From Weissella bombi (GTDB lineage: Bacteria; Bacillota; Bacilli; Lactobacillales; Lactobacillaceae): a stretch of 54,399 nucleotides of DNA. Below are positions 1 to 7,906 of this stretch, piece after piece. The notes under the pieces are model-generated. The model saw nothing but the letters and a program-made list of their open reading frames with translations. It searched no databases and was not told the DNA's origin. The DNA lies in the NCBI RefSeq assembly GCF_900094835.1, contig NZ_FMAO01000013.1, forward strand, positions 1-54,399, in the 5' to 3' direction. Numbering within the stretch: position 1 is the first letter of the stretch; every line of letters begins with the position of its first letter. A program made the translations under genes and the position numbers.

Positions 1-44
1 ACTACCAACATCACTGTCAGTAGTCTCATCAATTTGTATTCTAA

Positions 45-764
45 TTAAGCTTCAGGCTTCAAGATTTTCTTTGAAACAACGTTCAAATCTTCATCTAGGT
101 CGTAAACCCAAGGTTGACCGTTAGCAATTTCAACACCCATGATATCTTCATCAGAGATTTGCTCAATGTGCTTTACTAGGGCACGCAATGAGTTTCCGTG
201 GGCACCGATAACAACGTTCTTACCGTCCTTCAATGCCTTTGAAATATCTGAATCCCAGAATGGCAATACACGTTCCAAAGTAACCTTCAAGTTTTCACCC
301 TTTGGTAGTTCACCAGCAGGTACATCTTGGTAACGACGATCCATTGCAGGATATGACTTACCATCAATGGTCATTGTTTCAGTTTGCTCTTCTAGTAGTG
401 GAGGCAAAACGTCGTATGAACGACGCCATTGGTGAACTTGTTCATCACCCCACTTAGTTGCAGCATCGGCCTTGTTCAAACCTTGCAAAGCACCATAGTG
501 ACGTTCGTTCAAGCGCCATGACTTAACTTCAGGTACCCACAATTGGTCAGCTTCTTCCAAAGCCAAGTGCAACGTTGTAATAGCACGTGTCAAAACTGAC
601 GTGTAAGCTTGATCAAATTGAATGCCTTCTTCAGCCAACAATTGTCCAGCTTCCTTTGCTTGTGCGATACCCTTATCGCTCAACTTTGTATCAACCCATC
701 CATTAAATAAGTTTAATGCATTCCATTCACTTTGACCGTGACGAATTAAAACCAACTTTGCCAT
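45..764 (-). CDS. gpmA: 2,3-bisphosphoglycerate-dependent phosphoglycerate mutase
   Basis: This cytoplasmic glycolytic enzyme interconverts 3- and 2-phosphoglycerate through a phosphohistidine. The phosphohistidine motif RHGQSEWN lies near residue 8. [15 protein letters not shown] carries the acid/base glutamate, and [13 protein letters not shown] near residue 180 carries the second histidine. At about 239 aa it matches the usual length of the cofactor-dependent family. The start at 764 ([10 protein letters not shown]) was chosen because AGAGGTG sits just upstream; a longer frame to 815 adds a basic, non-conserved N-terminus. It appears monocistronic, followed after a short gap by the reductase gene on the same strand. 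Confidence 0.95.
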   Translation of the reverse strand: MAKLVLIRHGQSEWNALNLFNGWVDTKLSDKGIAQAKEAGQLLAEEGIQFDQAYTSVLTRAITTLHLALEEADQLWVPEVKSWRLNERHYGALQGLNKADAATKWGDEQVHQWRRSYDVLPPLLEEQTETMTIDGKSYPAMDRRYQDVPAGELPKGENLKVTLERVLPFWDSDISKALKDGKNVVIGAHGNSLRALVKHIEQISDEDIMGVEIANGQPWVYDLDEDLNVVSKKILKPEA

Positions 765-841
765 TGGTACACCTCTTTTTCTATTATTGTTCGTTACCAT
801 TGTAACAAATTTCACTAAATTTTAGTAGTCACTAGTATTGA

Positions 842-1855
842 TTAACGCTTAACAGCACCATCTTCAACAGTTAATGCCGTTGAATGTGCTGGTCCCTTAG
901 CATCAGACCAAATATGTGTCATCATATCATTGATTGCAGTTGGTGCCTCACCAAATCCAGTAGCAATCACATCATATTTACCTGCATATGCAGCAACATC
1001 CCCAATTGCATAAACATTTGGCACGGACGTCACCATATTTTGACCAACCAAGATTTGATTTTGCTCATTACGATCCAGGTCAATTGACCAACCGTCCATA
1101 ACCTTATTTTCCGTTTGGAAACCATAACTAATAACAACTTCATCAACGATGACGTCTTTTGTTTCTTCTGAACGAGCCAATTGCAACGTTACCAACAAAG
1201 CACCTGTTGTATCTCTAGTAATTTGCTTAATCGTATATGGTGTTTCCAATGTAACTGATGATGCATCCAATTTCGTCAAGCTATGTTCAAGTGCACGGAA
1301 CTTATCGCGACGGTGCGTTAAACTAACATTTTGTGCAATGTCTTCCAATTGCAATGCCATTTCAACGGCGGAATCACCACCACCGGCTACCAAAACACGC
1401 TTACCAGCAAAATTTTCTGAATCATGAATTGAATAATGAATATTTTGACTAACATTGTCACCCAAAATGTCATCAGCAATACGACGTGGCTCAAAAGCAC
1501 CCGCACCCGTAGCTAACAAAACACCCTTCGTATGAAAGTTATCTTGCTGATCTGTTTTAATTTGGAAACCGTCTTCACTTGCAATAATGTCCGTAACCGT
1601 AGTCCCAAGCAACTTTTTTTGTTCAAATTGCTCTAATTGCTTTGTTAAGTCAGTCACTAAATCTTTACCTGAAACATTTAGATATCCTGGAATATCTAAA
1701 ATGGTTTTCTTAGGATAAAAGTTTGTCACCTGACCACCTAAGTCAGCTAAACTTTCAACAATTACAACTTTTAATTCACGCAAGCCAGCATAAAATCCAG
1801 CAAACATACCTACTGGACCGGCTCCAATAATCGTTAAATCTACATCTTCATTCAT
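842..1855 (-). CDS. Ferredoxin/flavodoxin-NADP+ reductase, type 2 (thioredoxin reductase-like)
   Basis: This FAD enzyme moves electrons between NADP(H) and ferredoxin or flavodoxin in the cytoplasm. It is about 337 aa, typical of the TrxB-like FNR2 family (YumC in Bacillus). The N-terminal FAD fold shows GAGPVGMFAGFYAG, the NADP-binding fold shows GGGDSAVEMALQLEDIA, and the C-terminal FAD contact is AIGDVAAYAGK. The redox-active CxxC of true thioredoxin reductases is absent, which argues for FNR2. The start at 1855 (MNEDVDLTIIG) follows AGGAAG; an upstream ATG at 1876 is possible. It follows the SseB-like gene with a short gap and may be cotranscribed with it. Confidence 0.88.
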   Translation of the reverse strand: MNEDVDLTIIGAGPVGMFAGFYAGLRELKVVIVESLADLGGQVTNFYPKKTILDIPGYLNVSGKDLVTDLTKQLEQFEQKKLLGTTVTDIIASEDGFQIKTDQQDNFHTKGVLLATGAGAFEPRRIADDILGDNVSQNIHYSIHDSENFAGKRVLVAGGGDSAVEMALQLEDIAQNVSLTHRRDKFRALEHSLTKLDASSVTLETPYTIKQITRDTTGALLVTLQLARSEETKDVIVDEVVISYGFQTENKVMDGWSIDLDRNEQNQILVGQNMVTSVPNVYAIGDVAAYAGKYDVIATGFGEAPTAINDMMTHIWSDAKGPAHSTALTVEDGAVKR

Positions 1856-1896
1856 TATATCTACACTTCCTAACATATCTCTCTTACGTACTAAGG

Positions 1897-2718
1897 TTAG
1901 CCTAATGTACGATTATATAAGCTATCAAATTCAGATAGATCAACTTGGAAATCATCAGCAAAGACAATATCTACAGCACTACCTTCTTCACCCGACTTTT
2001 CTTCAAATGTCGTTGCAAACTTTTGGTACAAAGCCTGTACATCTTCGCGATTTGGTCCATCAACAACCAATAAATAGTTTGACGTCTGCGCATCATTATT
2101 TGTTAACCACAATAGATACATGCTCTCGATTGCACCCATTGCATCATCTGCGATACCAATCAACTCATAACGTAATGGCGTTGGAATAATCTCTTCAGCA
2201 GAAGAAATTTCCATCTCACTATCACCAGCATTTTCAGCAGCATTATCATCTTCTTGAACAGATTCTGCAACTTGTTGTGCAATATACATAATATTGTCTC
2301 TAGTAATTGGCATACCATTAGTAAATGGATTAAGCGCCAATCCTTCAATACTTTGTGCATTATCATCCTGCAAAATAGGTAGATAATCTGACAATGACAT
2401 TCCCCAAGGATAAACTGGTAAATCCGCTTCAATCGGATGTGCATTATATGCATCTAAATCAGTAAATATTGGGAAGACCCCATTACCATTTTCTAATTCA
2501 AATGTTACCAACTGCATCTGCGCATTTTCTGGAATCTCAATACCATCCCCATCCTCTTTAATGATTGGTGGTTCTGAGAAATTTACAGGGGCAATAAATA
2601 CAGCATCAATCAATGCTTGGATAAAATTATGTTCTGTAACCTCGTTTTGTTCTTCACGAAAAACTGCTATTGCATCTAGTAGCTTGTCATTGCGTAATTC
2701 TTCATCTTGGTTATCCAT
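1897..2718 (-). CDS. SseB-family protein (function not established)
   Basis: This is a soluble acidic protein of about 273 aa. The N-terminal half resembles the SseB domain, with a stretch around VTFELENGNGVFPIFTDLDA and PWGMSLSDYL. The C-terminal half, from about LRYELIGIADD through NYLLVVDG, resembles the SseB C-terminal domain. An acidic Glu/Asp/Ser linker joins the two. SseB was named for a serine-sensitivity phenotype in Escherichia coli and has no assigned reaction. AAGGAG lies upstream of both a GTG (2724) and an ATG (2718), so the exact start is open. Upstream lies the small-RNA unit at 2812-2957, whose terminator would separate it from this gene unless read through. Confidence 0.65.
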   Translation of the reverse strand: MDNQDEELRNDKLLDAIAVFREEQNEVTEHNFIQALIDAVFIAPVNFSEPPIIKEDGDGIEIPENAQMQLVTFELENGNGVFPIFTDLDAYNAHPIEADLPVYPWGMSLSDYLPILQDDNAQSIEGLALNPFTNGMPITRDNIMYIAQQVAESVQEDDNAAENAGDSEMEISSAEEIIPTPLRYELIGIADDAMGAIESMYLLWLTNNDAQTSNYLLVVDGPNREDVQALYQKFATTFEEKSGEEGSAVDIVFADDFQVDLSEFDSLYNRTLG

Positions 2719-2811
2719 GCGCACTTATTCTCCTTACTTCTCTCATCTCTTTTTAACAAGTATAACGGATATCACTATCTTTGTCAGGTTTAGCTCTTTT
2801 ACTTAAACACC

Positions 2812-2957
2812 AAAAAAGGTTGGTAAATTACCAACCTCCTTCAGGATATGATAGATCAAAAAACAGGCTTCTTAAGTTAAGAGTATCCTCCCTTTAAAAC
2901 ACCATATACCCCTATATGTATTTTATATAGCTTGCGTTTCCCCTCAAGCACCTATCT
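2812..2957 (-). ncRNA. Candidate small RNA or attenuated leader, about 145 nt
   Basis: No protein fits this stretch, yet it has its own signals. A promoter lies at 2960-2988. A compact hairpin with 5-bp stem arms at 2930-2934 and 2945-2949 encloses GGGGAAA. A second hairpin pairs 2912-2917 with 2925-2930. A strong intrinsic terminator has a 9-bp stem (2818-2826 with 2828-2836) followed by six U. It could be a free small RNA or an attenuated leader of the SseB-like gene, whose start is about 90 nt beyond the terminator. I do not recognise an Rfam family. The rest of the 458-bp gap holds the pnrA terminator and CGAAC boxes. Confidence 0.45.
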
Positions 2958-2959
2958 CT

Positions 2960-2988
2960 ATAATAGACTAATTCCACTATAAAGTAAA
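2960..2988 (-). promoter_or_regulatory. Sigma-A promoter of the small-RNA unit
   Basis: On the minus strand, TTTACT (2983-2988) and TATTAT (2960-2965) are separated by 17 bp. Transcription would start near 2953-2957, directly ahead of the hairpins of the small-RNA candidate. Confidence 0.5.
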
Positions 2989-3043
2989 CGTATAATTCGT
3001 GTTTATAGCTTAAAAAATGGGAATATACGTTTTAAATCATTTA

Positions 3044-3087
3044 AATGTTCGTTTTTATTATAATTAAGTTATTGAAACGCGAACATT
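3044..3087. promoter_or_regulatory. Inverted CGAAC boxes, possible PurR-type operator
   Basis: AATGTTCG (3044-3051) and CGAACATT (3080-3087) form a perfect 8-bp inverted repeat 28 bp apart. Each half resembles the Gram-positive PurBox core (CGAAC flanked by A/T). The pair lies between the pnrA terminator and the small-RNA promoter. The same core recurs as a tight palindrome at the pnrA promoter. PurR binding is inferred from the core sequence only. Confidence 0.3.
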
Positions 3088-3101
3088 ATTCTTTGTAAAT
3101 T

Positions 3102-3141
3102 AAAAAAGCCCGTACAATAACTTTTACGTTATCGTACGAGC
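3102..3141 (-). terminator. Intrinsic terminator after pnrA
   Basis: On the minus strand a GC-containing stem of about 14 bp (with G-U pairs), built around GCTCGTACGATAAC and its complement, is followed by a run of six T. It ends the pnrA transcript. Confidence 0.75.
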
Positions 3142-3182
3142 AGTCTTAATTTATTTCGTATATTTGTATAATGGTATGTTAA

Positions 3183-4238
3183 TTACTTAGCAGAAACCTT
3201 TACATCCCCATCGATAATTTGCTTTTGTGCATCTTGTACGGCTGTCCATGCATCCTTTGACATATGTCCACGAGTCAAGGCAACACCCTTATCATCCAAT
3301 CCATAAACTAGATGCTTACCACCAGGGAAATGTCCCTTAGCAGTCTTTTCAGTCACATCGGTAACAGCCTTACCGACCTTTTTAACAGATGATGTTAGCG
3401 TAAAGTTAGACTTACCATCCTTTGCTTTATAAGCGCCATCTGGATTTTGATCACGATCAACACCGATTACCCAAACCTTGTCGGCAGCATTCTTTGCCTC
3501 ATTTAAGTCCTTAGCTTCAGTAAAGACTCCGGCACCTGAACCACCAGCAGCAGAGAAGACCACATCAGTACCAGATTGATACATTGTTGATGCAATTGTC
3601 TTACCCTTACCGGCATCAGTAAAGCTACCAACATATTGTGCATCGACCTTGATATCTGGGTTAACTGACTTAGCACCAGCAGTAAAGCCGGCTTCAAACG
3701 ATTGAACCACTGCTGATTTCAAACCACCAACAAAGCCAACTTTATTGGTTTTAGTGGTCTTAGCAGCAGCTACACCTGCCAAATATGATGATTGTTCTGA
3801 TTGGAAAGTTACTGAAACAGTGTTCTTACGTGCCTTAGCAACATCATCAATAATCATATAATTAGTATCAGGATGTTTCTTTGATTGCTCATTAATTGTT
3901 GATACTAATTGGAAACCAATTCCGTAGATATTCTTGAAACCATCTGCACGTGCCTGATCCATGTTAGTGGTAAAGTCTGCACTAGTCTTTGAAGGGTAGT
4001 AAGCATAACCACCTTTGCCCTCTTTAACACCGTTGTCCTTTGCCCACGATTTCATACCTTCCCAAGCTGATTGGTTGAATGACTTATCATCGATTCCACC
4101 ACCATCAGTCACCAAAGCAACTGAAGTCTTATCATCCTTAGCATCACTTGACTTGTTTCCAGACCAAGCGGCGTATGCACCACCTGCAATAATTACAACT
4201 GCGGCACCAGCCACCCACATCTTTGCGTTTGAAGCCAT
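3183..4238 (-). CDS. BMP/PnrA-family nucleoside-binding protein of an ABC importer
   Basis: This extracytoplasmic receptor of the BMP family binds purine nucleosides for an ABC importer. It is about 351 aa. The mature part opens with VALVTDGGGIDDKSFNQSAW, the signature of the family, and later shows GIGFQLVSTINEQ, VGFVGGL and VIGVDRDQNPDG. The N-terminus has a hydrophobic segment (residues about 7-24, WVAGAAVVIIAGGAYAAW) but no lipobox cysteine, which is unusual because PnrA-type proteins are normally lipoproteins. It may be anchored by an uncleaved segment or cleaved at AYA. No permease or ATPase genes adjoin it. It has its own promoter, palindromic operator and terminator. Ligand identity is inferred from family. 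Confidence 0.82.
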   Translation of the reverse strand: MASNAKMWVAGAAVVIIAGGAYAAWSGNKSSDAKDDKTSVALVTDGGGIDDKSFNQSAWEGMKSWAKDNGVKEGKGGYAYYPSKTSADFTTNMDQARADGFKNIYGIGFQLVSTINEQSKKHPDTNYMIIDDVAKARKNTVSVTFQSEQSSYLAGVAAAKTTKTNKVGFVGGLKSAVVQSFEAGFTAGAKSVNPDIKVDAQYVGSFTDAGKGKTIASTMYQSGTDVVFSAAGGSGAGVFTEAKDLNEAKNAADKVWVIGVDRDQNPDGAYKAKDGKSNFTLTSSVKKVGKAVTDVTEKTAKGHFPGGKHLVYGLDDKGVALTRGHMSKDAWTAVQDAQKQIIDGDVKVSAK

Positions 4239-4272
4239 TTCTTACTCCTTTTTATTTAAACCGGATTATATT

Positions 4273-4327
4273 GTTCGTTAATTACGAACTACATGTTAAA
4301 TATAATAGATAATGTTCTAAAAGTAAA
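4273..4327 (-). promoter_or_regulatory. pnrA promoter with overlapping CGAAC palindrome
   Basis: TTTACT (4322-4327) and TATATT (4299-4304) are spaced 17 bp on the minus strand. A palindrome with arms GTTCG (4273-4277) and CGAAC (4285-4289) around TTAATTA falls just after the predicted start point, where a repressor would block initiation. The arms match the PurBox core, which suits a purine nucleoside receptor. A repressor has not been shown. Confidence 0.5.
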
Positions 4328-4349
4328 GCTTTTTTACGAATAAATATAA

Positions 4350-4388
4350 TAAAAAAACGTTCGTGCTAGCAAAAAACGAACGTTTTTA
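4350..4388 (-). terminator. Intrinsic terminator after ispE
   Basis: A stem built on ACGTTCG and CGAACGT is flanked by A and T runs, giving a seven-T tail on the minus strand directly after the ispE stop codon. Confidence 0.8.
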
Positions 4389-5261
4389 TTATTTACATTT
4401 TTCAGAATTGACTAATCTAACCAAATAAGATTCCGTTACAAAGCCACGCACAGCATTATAGATACGCTTGGCTCGTGATGCCTTTTCAGTAATGGCAAAC
4501 ACGGTTGGACCCGTACCTGACATTTGTGCAGCCTCTGCACCAAATTCATACATTTTTTGTTTTAACTTGAAAATTTCTGGATACTTACCACCAGTGATTG
4601 ACTCTAATACGTTAAACATTTGCTGGTAAGCAGTTTGAAAATCAGCTTGATCCACTGCCGTCATCAAAGCGGTCATATTACCATGCTGCATGGTTTCATA
4701 ATTAACCATCTTTAAAATTTTAGGTGTCGAAACACTGATACCTGGCTTAGCAACAATAACCCATAAAGGTGGTAGTGCTTGTTTTAATGGTTCAACTATT
4801 TCACCACGACCGCGAACACGCGCTGGTCGTGAATAAACACAAAATGGTACATCAGCATCAATTTGCAAACCAATTAATGCCAATTTAGCCTCTGTATAGT
4901 TTAGTTGCCAAATGCGATTTAATCCACGAAGTACGGCAGCAGCGTCCGATGAACCACCGCCCAAACCTGCAGCCACAGGAACACGTTTCATGATATGAAT
5001 TTCAATTCCTTCAGTTTTTCCGGCAATTTCTCGCATTAAACGAGCAGCCTGGTAAGCTAAATTTTTCTCGTTGAGTGGCAGTACCCCGCTAGTTGACTCA
5101 ACCACAATTTTTTCATGATCAGTAGTCGTACGAATAGTCACTGTATCAGCTAGATCAATAGCTACCATTAACATATCCCACTCTTGTTCTCCATTAGCAT
5201 GGATAAATGGGGTATCAAGGCTAATATTCAGCTTAGCATACGCTTGTTCTAATACTTCCAT
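4389..5261 (-). CDS. ispE: 4-diphosphocytidyl-2-C-methyl-D-erythritol kinase
   Basis: This cytoplasmic GHMP-family kinase phosphorylates CDP-methylerythritol in the MEP route to isoprenoids. It is about 290 aa, normal for the family. Motif 1 is AYAKLNISLD at the N-terminus. The ATP loop VPVAAGLGGGSSDAA is at about residues 93-107. Motif 3, MSGTGPTVFAI, is near the C-terminus. The ATG at 5261 lies about 10 nt after AAAGGA; an in-frame TTG at 5270 sits too close to it. The gene diverges from the DUF454 gene. No other MEP gene is in the window, and many lactic acid bacteria use mevalonate instead, so the full pathway cannot be judged here. Confidence 0.93.
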   Translation of the reverse strand: MEVLEQAYAKLNISLDTPFIHANGEQEWDMLMVAIDLADTVTIRTTTDHEKIVVESTSGVLPLNEKNLAYQAARLMREIAGKTEGIEIHIMKRVPVAAGLGGGSSDAAAVLRGLNRIWQLNYTEAKLALIGLQIDADVPFCVYSRPARVRGRGEIVEPLKQALPPLWVIVAKPGISVSTPKILKMVNYETMQHGNMTALMTAVDQADFQTAYQQMFNVLESITGGKYPEIFKLKQKMYEFGAEAAQMSGTGPTVFAITEKASRAKRIYNAVRGFVTESYLVRLVNSEKCK

Positions 5262-5402
5262 TGTGGCCAAATCCTTTCATAATGTTATGTTAATTATAGC
5301 AAGTTGACCCCAAATACGAAACAACCAGCATAAATATTTCATCTGTGCTTGGTTTTGTTTTATTGCTATACTAAACCCACACACAATCCTTAAGGAGTCA
5401 CT

Positions 5403-5786
5403 ATGCGTTTTATCTATATTATTTTAGGCCTTATCACTTTTGGTATTGGTACCATTTTTATTTGGGTACCAGGTATTCCAACAACACCATTTTATCTTTT
5501 AACCGCTTTCTTTTGGAGTCGTTCTTCAAAACGACTTCAAGCTTGGTTAGAACAAAATAAGTATTATCAGCAGTACATTCACGATGGTATTTATAAACGA
5601 CAGTTAACACAAAAGAATCGCATCGTAATTTATGTCATTACTGCCGCATTCATGAGTATCCCCTTCTTTATATCAGGTAAACTATGGTTACAAATAACCC
5701 TAGTTTTAGCATCATGCTCACAAATTCTTGCGATGGAAGGTTTTTACCGTGGTTGGTGGTTAACTGGATGGTTTGTTGAAAAATAA
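5403..5786 (+). CDS. DUF454 (YbaN-like) small inner-membrane protein
   Basis: This 127-aa membrane protein has two hydrophobic pairs, at about residues 3-38 and 77-110. Between them is a basic, aromatic cytoplasmic loop containing FFWSRSSKRLQAWLEQN and a Tyr-rich stretch. The N-terminal pattern LGLITFGIGTIFIWVPGIPT followed by TPFYLL is typical of DUF454. No reaction is known for the family. AAGGAG precedes the ATG by a normal distance. A TATACT -10 element lies at 5367-5372, without a convincing -35. It is a plus-strand singleton, convergent with the XRE regulator and sharing its terminator. Confidence 0.8.
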   Translation: MRFIYIILGLITFGIGTIFIWVPGIPTTPFYLLTAFFWSRSSKRLQAWLEQNKYYQQYIHDGIYKRQLTQKNRIVIYVITAAFMSIPFFISGKLWLQITLVLASCSQILAMEGFYRGWWLTGWFVEK

Positions 5787-5803
5787 AGTTAAATAAAATG
5801 ATT

Positions 5804-5860
5804 TTAAACTAAACCCCGTAAGTTGAATTAACTTTCAAAACTTACGGGGTTCAGTTTAAG
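5804..5860. terminator. Shared terminator of convergent DUF454 and XRE genes
   Basis: A long stem pairs AAACTAAACCCCGTAAG with CTTACGGGGTTCAGTTT (one mismatch). A and T runs on both sides let it act in both directions. It overlaps the last codons of the XRE gene. Confidence 0.8.
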
Positions 5861-6293
5861 TATTTTTATGACTGGCATTCATTTTATAATGGAATGCTAC
5901 AACTAAAAATAAGGCCACAACATTTAACAATCCAAAAATCATTAGGATAATGAAAGCTGGATTTCCCAAATGAACAATGTTCATTTTATCCAATATCAAT
6001 AGTGCCAGATAAATGATATCGATGAGTAATAACGTCATTAATATCGGTCTAAGTGATCGTCTAATTGTTTTTTGATCTAGATATTGCTGTATGGCAGTAT
6101 CCTCCTTGAGCAAAATATCTAATGAAACCTGATAGTAATCACTCAACTTAATTAAACTATTAATATCCGGATAGCTGTTCCCACGTTCCCAGCTAGAAAT
6201 GGTTTGTCGTGAAACATGCATCTTATCTGCAGTATCTTGCTGCGTTAGGCCTAAATCTGCTCGCTTTTGTTGTAATCTTTCTCCAAATAACAT
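5856..6293 (-). CDS. XRE-family HTH regulator with C-terminal membrane helices
   Basis: This is a 145-aa DNA-binding protein. Residues about 5-60 form a Cro/CI helix-turn-helix (LGLTQQDTADKMHVSRQTIS, then WERGNSYPDI), followed by a short linker. Two hydrophobic segments occupy about residues 88-108 and 116-138. The layout suggests a membrane-tethered regulator sensing an envelope signal. The start at 6293 (MLFGERLQQ) follows a very strong GGAGGGGGAG; a longer frame to 6347 lacks such support. The gene stands alone between the DUF454 gene and the M20 deacylase, and its targets cannot be told from sequence. Confidence 0.8.
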   Translation of the reverse strand: MLFGERLQQKRADLGLTQQDTADKMHVSRQTISSWERGNSYPDINSLIKLSDYYQVSLDILLKEDTAIQQYLDQKTIRRSLRPILMTLLLIDIIYLALLILDKMNIVHLGNPAFIILMIFGLLNVVALFLVVAFHYKMNASHKNT

Positions 6294-6441
6294 GACTCCC
6301 CCTCCTTTTATCACTTTTACTATAGGAATGGCTTCATGAAAAAACAAGCAAAGTTTCTAAGCAACCGCTTTAGATGCCCATTCGCCAGTTAGAAAATCAT
6401 TACCCAAACTAAATGCAGTTAACACCATGACAATGTTGACT

Positions 6442-7701
6442 TTACTGCAAATATTTCTTAGCCACCTCTTGATAGATATCTACCATTGCAAAATAAGCTT
6501 GTTCTTCAACATATTCATTTGCTTTATGCGCCGTTGTATTACCAGGGCCAAAAATTGCCAATTGAACATTTGGATTAGCGTTTACAAAGGCGGCTGCATC
6601 TGTTCCCAACGATACTGCAATCGTCGGTGCGACCATAGGTTCATCCAGATACTTTGGTACCACCGACTGTACCAATTTAATCAATTCACTATCTTGTGGT
6701 GTTACAATCGCATCATCATATGCGTTAACGTGCAATGATAAATTCATTGTTTCATCTTCGTTATCCAGCTTCGTAATCAATGCTTGCAAGCGTTCAATCA
6801 ATTTTTCAGCTGGTAACTCTGGAATCGTTCTAGTTAGTTCAGTTAGTGTTGCTGAATCTGGTACCGAATTTTGTTGAGAACCGCCACGAATGATGTTAGC
6901 ACCGCGCATTGTTTTAGCCATAATAGGGCTTTCCTCAGGCAAAGCATCATAAAGTGCTTCTTCTGCTTGATAATACTTAATCAAGTGATTAATAGCGTCC
7001 ACACCTAATTTAGGCATTGAACTGTGAGCCGCTTTACCCGTCGCCGTAACATCGTAAGCCAAAAAACCTTTATGCGCAAAAAAGATAAAGTGCTGTTCAA
7101 GCGCCTTTGACGTTGCTACAGCTTTTTGTAGAGTTTTAAGTGTTTTCGAATCAATGACTGCACCACCGCTGGTAAAGTACTCTGAAATCTCATCTAAAGC
7201 AACACCAGTTGGCTCACCAATAATAACGGCATCAATATCATCCAAATAACCGTCAGCAGCTAATTTATCGGCCCCTAGCTCATTCTTTTCTTCATCAGCA
7301 GTTGCGATAAAGCGTAGCGTACCATGTAATGGCTCATCACTATCATGTAATGACACAAAGGCCATTATAAAATCAGCCAAACCGCCCTTCATATCCGTTG
7401 CACCACGACCAAATAATTTACCATCATGGGCGGTTAACGTAAATGGATCACTGTCCCATGTCGTAACGTCGCCTTCATGTACCGTATCAATATGACCTGA
7501 AAATGCTAATACAGGTCCGTTACCATCCCCAATTTCAGCGATTAAGTTCGCTCTATCAGGCGTTACATCAACTAATTTACTCTCAATACCATGCTGTTTA
7601 AAATAATCATGCAAGTATGTTGCAACTGTTTTTTCATGATTTGCAACCGTATTAATTGCTACTAAATCCTTCAACAAGGCTATCTTATCTTGATTTGTCA
7701 T
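6442..7701 (-). CDS. ArgE/DapE-type M20 deacylase
   Basis: This is a cytoplasmic di-zinc amidohydrolase of 419 aa. The metal ligands lie in FSGHIDTVHEGD, GRGATDMKGGLAD, ADEEKNELGAD, IGEPTG and the C-terminal FGPGNTTAHKANEY. The family includes succinyl-diaminopimelate desuccinylase and acetylornithine deacetylase, and the substrate cannot be fixed from sequence. About 35 residues (from DEISEYFTSGGAVID to EQHFIFFAHKG) are inserted between the EPTG motif and the dimerisation domain, a place where classical DapE is short. The ATG at 7701 follows GAGGGG. No dap or arg genes are nearby. Confidence 0.82.
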   Translation of the reverse strand: MTNQDKIALLKDLVAINTVANHEKTVATYLHDYFKQHGIESKLVDVTPDRANLIAEIGDGNGPVLAFSGHIDTVHEGDVTTWDSDPFTLTAHDGKLFGRGATDMKGGLADFIMAFVSLHDSDEPLHGTLRFIATADEEKNELGADKLAADGYLDDIDAVIIGEPTGVALDEISEYFTSGGAVIDSKTLKTLQKAVATSKALEQHFIFFAHKGFLAYDVTATGKAAHSSMPKLGVDAINHLIKYYQAEEALYDALPEESPIMAKTMRGANIIRGGSQQNSVPDSATLTELTRTIPELPAEKLIERLQALITKLDNEDETMNLSLHVNAYDDAIVTPQDSELIKLVQSVVPKYLDEPMVAPTIAVSLGTDAAAFVNANPNVQLAIFGPGNTTAHKANEYVEEQAYFAMVDIYQEVAKKYLQ

Positions 7702-7850
7702 CCTATTCCCCTCGCGTTTTCTAATATAATCTTAGTATATTCACTCATAATACGCAAAAAGAGAAAGCGAAACAAAAGTCGTTTTGAAGCCGGTATGTAA
7801 CATGTTTGTGCTATAAAACTTACAGGCTTATAATTAATGAATTTTGAACT

Positions 7851-7889
7851 AAAAAGGCTGGAACAATTACTCTTGTTCCAACCTCTCTT
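7851..7889 (-). terminator. Intrinsic terminator after the MFS gene
   Basis: AGGTTGGAACAAGAG pairs with the downstream TTGTTCCAGCCT and is followed by five T on the minus strand. The remainder of the gap 7702-7850 shows nothing further that I can support. Confidence 0.75.
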
Positions 7890-7906
7890 AAATACATTTT
7901 AAAAAA

